Origin: an uncultured Clostridia bacterium
GTDB taxonomy: Bacteria > Bacillota > Clostridia > Christensenellales > UBA1242
Reading direction: 5' to 3'
Assembly (NCBI GenBank): GCA_946610655.1
Contig: CAMOCH010000012.1
Location: 1-19,083 of the forward strand
Length of the DNA: 19,083 bases
In this document: positions 8,871 to 13,597 of the stretch, piece after piece
How positions within the stretch are numbered: the first letter of the stretch is position 1
Layout of the letters: every line of letters starts with the position of its first letter
Notes under the pieces: generated by a model
The model's input: the letters and a program-made list of their open reading frames with translations, nothing else
Told to the model about the DNA's origin: nothing
Databases searched by the model: none
Made by a program: the position numbers and the translations under genes

Positions 8871-9812
8871 ATGGAAAAAAGACAAGAGATTTATGATTTA
8901 TATTGGTATTTTGCGTGTGAAAGACAAAATATTTTTTGGAAAAAACTTCATGGTGAAGCAGCGCCTTGGACAACAGATAAAATTTTGCAAGAGTATAAGT
9001 TTTGCAATAGTTATAGGGTGAATGACAGGGTTAGTCAATATCTTCTTAAAAATGTTATATATAATGGCAAAAAATATTCTGCAGAAAACACAATTTTTAG
9101 AATTATTTTGTTTAAACTGTTTAATTTGGAGTCAACTTGGCAGCTGTTTATTAAAAATTTTGGAGATGTCACACTGGAAACCTTTGATACAATCAAATAT
9201 TCAAAAGTGCTTTGTGATGCAATAGAACATGGCGTGAAAATATATAACGATGCATACATAAGTTGTGCAAACAAAGTGTTTGGTTACAATCGCAAACATG
9301 ATAATCATTTGGCGCTTGTTCACAAAATGTTTGTTGAAGATAAAATGCAAAACAAAATTTTAAAATGCACAAATATGAAGGATGCTTTTGACATAATTAA
9401 AGAGTATCCGCTAATTGGCAATTTTATGGCATATCAACTGGTTACCGATATTAATTATAGCGATGTTGTTAATTGGAAAGAGAATGAGTTTACTGTTGCA
9501 GGTCCAGGCTCACAAAGAGGAATCAAAAAGTGCTTTATTTCTAAGGGCAGAATGACTGATGAAGAGATAATTAAGTATATGTATGAAAATCAAGACAAAG
9601 AGTTTGCACGTCTTGGTTTGAATTTTAAAAGAATAGGAAACAGACCACTGCAACTTATTGATTGTCAAAACATTTTTTGTGAACTTGATAAGTATCTTAG
9701 GCAGGCAGTGCCAAGTTTAAAATCTAACAGAGTGAAAATCAAAAAGCACTACACAGCAAAAAAAGATAAAATTGAATATATGTATCCACCAAAATGGGGA
9801 ATAAAATTGTAA
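8871..9812 (+). CDS. Putative DNA base hypermodification protein (5-hmdU kinase helical domain / alpha-glutamyl-putrescinyl-thymine pyrophosphorylase family)
   Basis: 313 residues. The chain of motifs fits the family best known from phages with hypermodified thymine: an N-terminal aromatic helix (YWYFACERQNIF, 11-22), PWTTD (32-36), KFCNSYRVNDRVSQYL (43-58), AYISCANK (128-135), FMAYQLVTDINY (185-196), AGPGSQRG (210-217), and a C-terminal DCQNIFCELDKY (264-275). From memory of the family, the conserved elements are 'PWT.D.IL..Y.F.N.YR..DRV', 'GPGS.RG' and 'QN.LCE.DKY', all present, so the fold looks intact. These proteins are predicted to act on 5-hydroxymethyl-dU in DNA; the reaction of stand-alone bacterial members is not established. 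I chose ATG 8871 because GGAG (8861-8864) abuts the in-frame ATG at 8865 but sits 6 bases from 8871. No partner enzyme (dUMP hydroxymethylase, kinase, PLP or radical-SAM enzyme) is in the window. A weak promoter could be TTGCTC (8813)-TAGAAT (8838), with a long 19-base spacer. Confidence 0.75.
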   Translation: MEKRQEIYDLYWYFACERQNIFWKKLHGEAAPWTTDKILQEYKFCNSYRVNDRVSQYLLKNVIYNGKKYSAENTIFRIILFKLFNLESTWQLFIKNFGDVTLETFDTIKYSKVLCDAIEHGVKIYNDAYISCANKVFGYNRKHDNHLALVHKMFVEDKMQNKILKCTNMKDAFDIIKEYPLIGNFMAYQLVTDINYSDVVNWKENEFTVAGPGSQRGIKKCFISKGRMTDEEIIKYMYENQDKEFARLGLNFKRIGNRPLQLIDCQNIFCELDKYLRQAVPSLKSNRVKIKKHYTAKKDKIEYMYPPKWGIKL

Positions 9813-9837
9813 AGTGGAAATCATTGATATTTTTTTA

Positions 9838-9867
9838 TTGACATTTTGGCAATAATCAATATATAAT
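9838..9867 (+). promoter_or_regulatory. cysS promoter
   Basis: TTGACA (9838-9843), an 18-base spacer, then TATAAT (9862-9867). The predicted start near 9874 gives a leader of about 123 bases, far longer than others in this window. Confidence 0.7.
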
Positions 9868-9892
9868 AGGCATATGGAAAAATTATGTTGTT

Positions 9893-9985
9893 GCAAAAAA
9901 TAGTTTGTTTATAGTTTTAGCGACTATTATTTGCTTATTCATAAAATTTTTGGCAAGTGGTCGCACACTTGCTTATTTTATTTTT
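9893..9985 (+). promoter_or_regulatory. Structured cysS leader, candidate attenuator
   Basis: Hairpin 1 pairs 9893-9904 with 9923-9934, 11 of 12 positions matching (GCAAAAAATAGT / ACTATTATTTGC), around an 18-base loop. Hairpin 2 pairs GCAAGTG (9953-9959) with CACTTGC (9966-9972) and is followed by a T-rich run to 9985, then the AGGAG site (9986-9990) and the cysS ATG. TTGCTTATT occurs twice (9931-9939 and 9969-9977), each copy overlapping the 3' arm of one hairpin, so alternative pairings with GCAAG are possible. The T-box bulge sequence (UGGNACCGCG) is absent. Regulation is inferred. Confidence 0.45.
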
Positions 9986-9996
9986 AGGAGAAAAAA

Positions 9997-11388
9997 ATGG
10001 CTTTAAAAATATATAATTCACTTACAAAATCTAAACAAGAGTTTATTCCGATAACAGATGGCAGAGTTGGGATGTATGTGTGTGGTCCAACAGTTTATGG
10101 TCCATCACATGTTGGTCACGCAAGAACTTATGTTAATTTTGATACAATAAGAAGATATCTTATGTTTAAAGGATATAATGTTAAGTATGTTCAAAATATA
10201 ACCGATGTTGGTCATCTTGTTGGTGATGGTGATGATGGTGAAGACAAAATTGCAAAACAAGCAAAAAAAGAAAATTTGGACCCATATGCAATTGCATACA
10301 AATATGAGTGCCAATACTTTGATGCAATGGACAAACTAAATATTCTTCGTCCAACCATTTCTTGCCGAGCTACAGGATTTATTCCAGAAATGATTGAGAT
10401 GGTTCAAACAATTCTTGATAAAGGTTATGCCTATGTTACAGATAAAGGAAATGTTTATTTTAGAGTGCATGACTATCACAAATATGGACAACTATCTAAT
10501 AGAACTATTGAAAAATCTAAAAGTGGTGAAAGAATTGAGGTTGCTGACGATAAAGAAAATCCAGAAGACTTTGCTCTTTGGAAAACAGCAGAGGGTGGAC
10601 ATATTATGAGATGGAATTCTCCATGGGGAGTGGGTTATCCTGGCTGGCATCTTGAGTGCTCTGTGATGAGTCGCAAATTTTTGGGAGACACTTTTGATAT
10701 TCATGGTGGTGGATTAGATAACATTTTTCCTCATCATGAAAGCGAATTTGCACAAAGTGAAGTGGCAACTGGCAAACCTTTTGTTCACTATTTTATGCAC
10801 AACAATTTGGTTACTGTAAATGGCACAAAAATGGGTAAAAGCCTTGGCAACTTTATAACCCTTGACGATTTGTTTACTCGTCATTCTCCAATGGCAATAA
10901 GATACTTTATTTTAAATTTCCATTATCGTAGCCCACTTGATTTTAATGAACAAGAAATTACAAAAGCAGAAGATCAACTTGCAAAAATTTTGGAGACATA
11001 CCAAAAAATTGCAAGTTCAGGCAAAACTGGTGCAAAAAATGCACAAGTTGAAGAAATTTATGCCAATTTTATTGCTGCAATGGATGAAGATTTTAATACT
11101 CCACTTGCAATAAGCGAGCTTCTTAAACTTACAAAACTTGCAAATGCAATGCTTGCTGCTGGAGAAGATGTTTCTGCTGCAAAAATAGCCTTTGACAATA
11201 TGTTTTATGTGCTTGGAATTGTTCCACAAACTAATACTGATAAACAAAATGACAACACTGAAAAATTACTTGATTTGATTTCTGACATTCGTGCAGAACT
11301 TAGGGCAGAAAAGAACTATGCTCTTAGTGACAAAATTAGAGATAGTTTATCTACTCTTGGGATAAATAGTAAAGATAAAAAAATATAA
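9997..11388 (+). CDS. cysS: Cysteine--tRNA ligase (CysRS)
   Basis: 463 residues, essentially the standard length (E. coli 461). This cytoplasmic class I aminoacyl-tRNA synthetase joins cysteine to tRNA-Cys using ATP. The nucleotide-binding HIGH signature appears as HVGH (38-41) within YVCGPTVYGPSHVGHART. The second signature, normally KMSKS, is KMGKS (278-282). By alignment with E. coli, the zinc that recognises cysteine would be held by Cys29, Cys221 (WHLECS), His246 and Glu250 (PHHESE), all present. Residues about 310-463 form the helical C-terminal region with the DALR-type anticodon-stem fold (DEDFNTPLAI near 365). An AGGAG site lies 6 bases before ATG. A promoter with a long structured leader precedes it and a strong terminator follows, so it is probably monocistronic. 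This is a full, apparently functional enzyme. Confidence 0.98.
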   Translation: MALKIYNSLTKSKQEFIPITDGRVGMYVCGPTVYGPSHVGHARTYVNFDTIRRYLMFKGYNVKYVQNITDVGHLVGDGDDGEDKIAKQAKKENLDPYAIAYKYECQYFDAMDKLNILRPTISCRATGFIPEMIEMVQTILDKGYAYVTDKGNVYFRVHDYHKYGQLSNRTIEKSKSGERIEVADDKENPEDFALWKTAEGGHIMRWNSPWGVGYPGWHLECSVMSRKFLGDTFDIHGGGLDNIFPHHESEFAQSEVATGKPFVHYFMHNNLVTVNGTKMGKSLGNFITLDDLFTRHSPMAIRYFILNFHYRSPLDFNEQEITKAEDQLAKILETYQKIASSGKTGAKNAQVEEIYANFIAAMDEDFNTPLAISELLKLTKLANAMLAAGEDVSAAKIAFDNMFYVLGIVPQTNTDKQNDNTEKLLDLISDIRAELRAEKNYALSDKIRDSLSTLGINSKDKKI

Positions 11389-11401
11389 AAAAATAAAAAA
11401 T

Positions 11402-11429
11402 GCAATACAAATTGAGTATTGCTTTTTTT
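11402..11429 (+). terminator. cysS terminator
   Basis: GCAATAC (11402-11408) pairs with GTATTGC (11416-11422) across a 7-base loop, followed by seven T. Its 3' arm and T-run also contain the -35 box of the next gene. Confidence 0.88.
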
Positions 11430-11447
11430 ATGCTGTAATGGTATAAT
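11419..11447 (+). promoter_or_regulatory. Promoter of HAD-like gene, overlapping the cysS terminator
   Basis: TTGCTT (11419-11424), a 17-base spacer, then TATAAT (11442-11447) with an extended -10 TG (TGGTATAAT). The predicted start, 11454-11455, coincides with the ATG at 11455. Confidence 0.65.
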
Positions 11448-11454
11448 ATTTTAT

Positions 11455-12300
11455 ATGGAAAGAAAAAGTTTTTTTATATTTTTAGACACAGACAACACGA
11501 TGTGGGATTATAATGATAATACAAAATATAGTGTTACAAAATGTATAACATGTCAAAGAGTTAGTGAGGAAAGTGTTAATGCATTAAATTATCTTATGTT
11601 TTGTTTGTATAAACTTGGTTACAATCCAAAAGTTGTTATAACTTCGGGTGATAGAAAAGATTGGGAAAGTTGTAAATCTAAATTTTACAGCGTTGGGCTT
11701 CATGATAATTATGATATGTTGAAACTTCCTGTGGATAAACGACGTGATCGCTGGGAAAGAATAGGAGTTATGCTCTATGATGATTATAAGGGCAGACAAA
11801 GCAAATTATATGCAGAAAATAGAAAGTATAATTTTCTAGATAGGTTACATTTTAAGTTTTATAATAAAGTTGATAATTTTATTGTTATTCAATCTGCAAT
11901 GGATAGAACTTTGTCACCAATGCAAACATTAACAATTGGAATTGGTGACAAATTAAATAAGAACAATGTTGATTTGTATATGATAAGACATGGTTTAGAT
12001 AATAGTGAGAGAATTTTAAAAAAATATGGTGTGCGAAATCTTATGGGTGGAGGAGCAAATCATAAACCTAGAAGGACATATTTTGACTTAATGCAAGATG
12101 AATATAATGAATTTAATGCTATTAAAAAGCAAGAAATGGAAGAAAAAATGATAAAAAATGCTAATGAACTTCACCAGCAGTCAATTGAAAACAAAAAGAA
12201 AAAATTTTACGCAAGAAAAATTACAAGAGTTGAAATGCCTGACAATATCAATAATCAAACTAATAAAAATCAAGAAGATAGTAATTTACAAATGGAGTAA
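11455..12300 (+). CDS. HAD-like hypothetical protein, probably leaderless
   Basis: 281 residues, cytoplasmic. The N-terminus, FFIFLDTDNTMWDYN, matches HAD motif I (hhhDxDxT, with Asp11, Asp13, Thr15), and VVITSGDRKDW (60-70) fits motif II with Thr63 or Ser64. Motifs III and IV are not clear, so phosphatase activity is uncertain. Cys30 and Cys33 form a CxxC pair, unusual so close to motif I. Residues about 215-260 are highly charged and helical (KKQEMEEKMIKNANELHQ), possibly a coiled coil; the tail is Asn/Gln-rich. I chose ATG 11455 over an in-frame TTG at 11419, which lies in the cysS terminator. There is no Shine-Dalgarno sequence and the -10 box ends 7 bases before the ATG, so the mRNA probably starts at the start codon. 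I do not recognise a specific family. Confidence 0.8.
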   Translation: MERKSFFIFLDTDNTMWDYNDNTKYSVTKCITCQRVSEESVNALNYLMFCLYKLGYNPKVVITSGDRKDWESCKSKFYSVGLHDNYDMLKLPVDKRRDRWERIGVMLYDDYKGRQSKLYAENRKYNFLDRLHFKFYNKVDNFIVIQSAMDRTLSPMQTLTIGIGDKLNKNNVDLYMIRHGLDNSERILKKYGVRNLMGGGANHKPRRTYFDLMQDEYNEFNAIKKQEMEEKMIKNANELHQQSIENKKKKFYARKITRVEMPDNINNQTNKNQEDSNLQME

Positions 12301-12306
12301 AAATAC

Positions 12307-12335
12307 TTGCATTTTGAACATTACTATGTTAATAT
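12307..12335 (+). promoter_or_regulatory. Probable tRNA-Leu promoter
   Basis: TTGCAT (12307-12312), a 17-base spacer, then TAATAT (12330-12335). It would start transcription near 12342, about 23 bases before the mature tRNA. Confidence 0.45.
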
Positions 12336-12339
12336 ATTT

Positions 12340-12360
12340 CATATTGCAAACGGCAATATG
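12340..12360 (+). other. Inverted repeat in the tRNA-Leu 5' leader
   Basis: Perfect 8-bp inverted repeat, CATATTGC (12340-12347) and GCAATATG (12353-12360), with loop AAACG. It ends four bases before the tRNA and has no T-run, so it is not a terminator. It could be a pre-tRNA leader stem or a protein site. Confidence 0.5.
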
Positions 12361-12364
12361 ACTT

Positions 12365-12451
12365 GCCGGTGTGGTGAAACTGGCAGACGCAACAGACTCA
12401 AAATCTGTCGGGGGAAACTCCGTGTCGGTTCGAGTCCGACCACCGGCACCA
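12365..12451 (+). tRNA. tRNA-Leu(CAA)
   Basis: Class II tRNA, 87 bases with CCA encoded (12449-12451). The acceptor stem pairs GCCGGTG (12365-12371) with CACCGGC (12441-12447). The anticodon stem ACAGA/TCTGT encloses CTCAAAA, so the anticodon is CAA (12399-12401), which reads UUG leucine codons. A long variable arm (12409-12423, CGGGG/CTCCG) identifies leucine rather than a class I tRNA. The T arm is GTCGG-TTCGAGT-CCGAC. All stems are intact. It is followed directly by a terminator and is alone rather than in a tRNA cluster. Confidence 0.97.
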
Positions 12452-12455
12452 TTAT

Positions 12456-12485
12456 AAGACTAAATCGAAAGATTTGGTCTTTTTT
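12456..12485 (+). terminator. tRNA-Leu terminator
   Basis: AAGACTAAATC (12456-12466) pairs with GATTTGGTCTT (12471-12481), one G-U pair, closed by a GAAA tetraloop and followed by T residues to 12485. Confidence 0.9.
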
Positions 12486-12486
12486 G

Positions 12487-12516
12487 TTGACAATGCCATA
12501 TAATAAGTGGTAGTAT
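12487..12516 (+). promoter_or_regulatory. Promoter of the 12551-13512 gene pair
   Basis: Consensus TTGACA (12487-12492), an 18-base spacer, then TAGTAT (12511-12516) with an extended -10 TG (TGGTAGTAT). A TATAAT at 12499-12504 lies between them but has no -35 at usual spacing. Confidence 0.5.
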
Positions 12517-12550
12517 CTTGCCCGTGGCAAAAATGGAGAGGCTAGAAATA

Positions 12551-12949
12551 ATGAATAAAATTAATGTATTAATAGACTGTAAGTATGAAGTTGCTGGGTA
12601 TATGCTGGCTTTTAATACTGATGTTGTTGAACTTGAAAATTTAAAACTATGGTGTGATGTTGTTAAAGATTATTACATGAGTAATGAAATGTTTGCATCT
12701 AGAGTAAACTTATTCATTCCGTGCACAGATAAGTCATATGGCGAATTAGTGATTGAAAATCTTGAATTGAATTTATTTGATTTTGATTATAAAAATGGAA
12801 AATTAAATACTATAAAATTAAATAAGAATAAATCTTTTGAAGATTTACAAGATTTGCATTGCTCAAGTTTGATAAATGAATTGCAATATACAGATGATAT
12901 AATTCCAAAATATTTAAATCTTTTATATGGTGAAGAACTAGAAAAGTAA
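12551..12949 (+). CDS. Hypothetical protein, 132 aa
   Basis: A soluble, acidic 132-residue protein with no signal peptide, membrane helix or motif I recognise. It opens MNKINVLIDCKYEVAG and alternates short hydrophobic strands with helical segments (VELENLKLWCDVVKDYY, residues about 26-42); Cys10, Cys35, Cys58 and Cys93 are scattered and form no metal-binding pattern. I chose ATG 12551 because GGAGAGG (12535-12541) lies 9 bases upstream; an in-frame ATG at 12533 overlaps that site and has none of its own. It has no terminator, and the lipoprotein gene follows after 50 bases, so the two are probably cotranscribed. The base composition is like the neighbours'. Function unknown. Confidence 0.7.
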   Translation: MNKINVLIDCKYEVAGYMLAFNTDVVELENLKLWCDVVKDYYMSNEMFASRVNLFIPCTDKSYGELVIENLELNLFDFDYKNGKLNTIKLNKNKSFEDLQDLHCSSLINELQYTDDIIPKYLNLLYGEELEK

Positions 12950-12959
12950 ATTTGAATAA

Positions 12960-12999
12960 AATTTTCTCCATGGTGCAAAATAGTATTAAGGAGAAAATT
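12960..12999 (+). promoter_or_regulatory. Stem-loop sequestering the ribosome binding site of the lipoprotein gene
   Basis: A perfect 10-bp inverted repeat pairs AATTTTCTCC (12960-12969) with GGAGAAAATT (12990-12999) around a 20-base loop. The right arm contains the GGAG of the AAGGAG site (12988-12993) and ends at the base before ATG 13000. Formed in the mRNA, it would hide the site, as in an RNA thermometer or a translational switch. It has no T-run, so it is not a terminator. Confidence 0.55.
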
Positions 13000-13512
13000 A
13001 TGAAAAAAACTATTTTTAGTGTTATGGCTATGATAATGTGCTTTTGTTTGAGCATGACTATTGTTGCGTGTGGAAATAATGAGTGTAAAGAAGTTCAACT
13101 TATGGGGGCAGGTGAACGTATTCATGATAGTTATACATTTGCAAACACTGGTGTGGAACTTAAGAAAACTGCAGATAACACTTATGAAATAACTGGAACG
13201 GTTGCATATTTAAATGATTCAGCAGTTAAAGAAAAATTTAATATTGCAACAGATATTAATCATGTTGTTGCAATAAAGCTTTCAAATTGCTCAGGTAACA
13301 AAACTATAAAAGATGAGGTTGAAATTTCGGTGAATGGTGTTAGAAACTATGATGCCGAACACTTAAATGGTGACGATTACACATATATTATATTGGAAGC
13401 TGAGCAAGGCACGACAACCACTATTTCTGTTAAATGGAATGCAAATATGCAAGCAGTAAACTATACCATAAAAATGGCCGACAACTTGGTTCTTGCAGCG
13501 CAAAATTCATAA
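13000..13512 (+). CDS. Small lipoprotein of unknown function
   Basis: 170 residues. The first 24 form a lipoprotein signal peptide: MKKT, a long Met/Ile/Phe-rich core, then TIVAC with Cys24 as the lipidation site. The mature part (about 146 residues) has alternating strands (TYEITGTVAYL, HVVAIKLSNCSG, TISVKWNANMQAVNYTIKM), compatible with an immunoglobulin-like or beta-sandwich domain, though I cannot name a family. It should sit on the outer face of the membrane. I chose ATG 13000 over an in-frame TTG at 12952, because AAGGAG lies 6 bases before it and it begins the signal peptide. That ribosome binding site is buried in the stem at 12960-12999. It follows the hypothetical gene by 50 bases with no clear promoter of its own and ends in a strong terminator. 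Confidence 0.85.
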   Translation: MKKTIFSVMAMIMCFCLSMTIVACGNNECKEVQLMGAGERIHDSYTFANTGVELKKTADNTYEITGTVAYLNDSAVKEKFNIATDINHVVAIKLSNCSGNKTIKDEVEISVNGVRNYDAEHLNGDDYTYIILEAEQGTTTTISVKWNANMQAVNYTIKMADNLVLAAQNS

Positions 13513-13519
13513 TATAATC

Positions 13520-13550
13520 AAAAGCAAATCATTCTTGATTTGCTTTTTTT
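13520..13550 (+). terminator. Terminator of the 12551-13512 gene pair
   Basis: A perfect 12-bp stem, AAAAGCAAATCA (13520-13531) with TGATTTGCTTTT (13536-13547), loop TTCT, T-run to 13550. Confidence 0.93.
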
Positions 13551-13562
13551 AATAACAATTGT

Positions 13563-13591
13563 TTGCTAAATATTTTTATATTTGATACAAT
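13563..13591 (+). promoter_or_regulatory. Promoter of the ABC-type gene, leaderless spacing
   Basis: TTGCTA (13563-13568), a 17-base spacer, then TACAAT (13586-13591) with an extended -10 TG (TGATACAAT). The start, about 7 bases on, is exactly the ATG at 13598. Confidence 0.65.
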
Positions 13592-13597
13592 GTATTT

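Noticed and set aside
9815..9840. Possible terminator after the hypermodification-family gene
   Set aside because: Only a very short stem (ATCA/TGAT) precedes the T-run; too weak, so read-through into cysS remains possible.
9900..9985. T-box riboswitch upstream of cysS
   Set aside because: The UGGNACCGCG element is missing (only TGGTCGCAC is present, partly buried in a stem), the UGGU would not match the U73 discriminator of tRNA-Cys, and the leader is about half the normal length.
12307..12513. 68-residue open frame running through the tRNA
   Set aside because: It overlaps a fully intact tRNA and its terminator and has no ribosome binding site.
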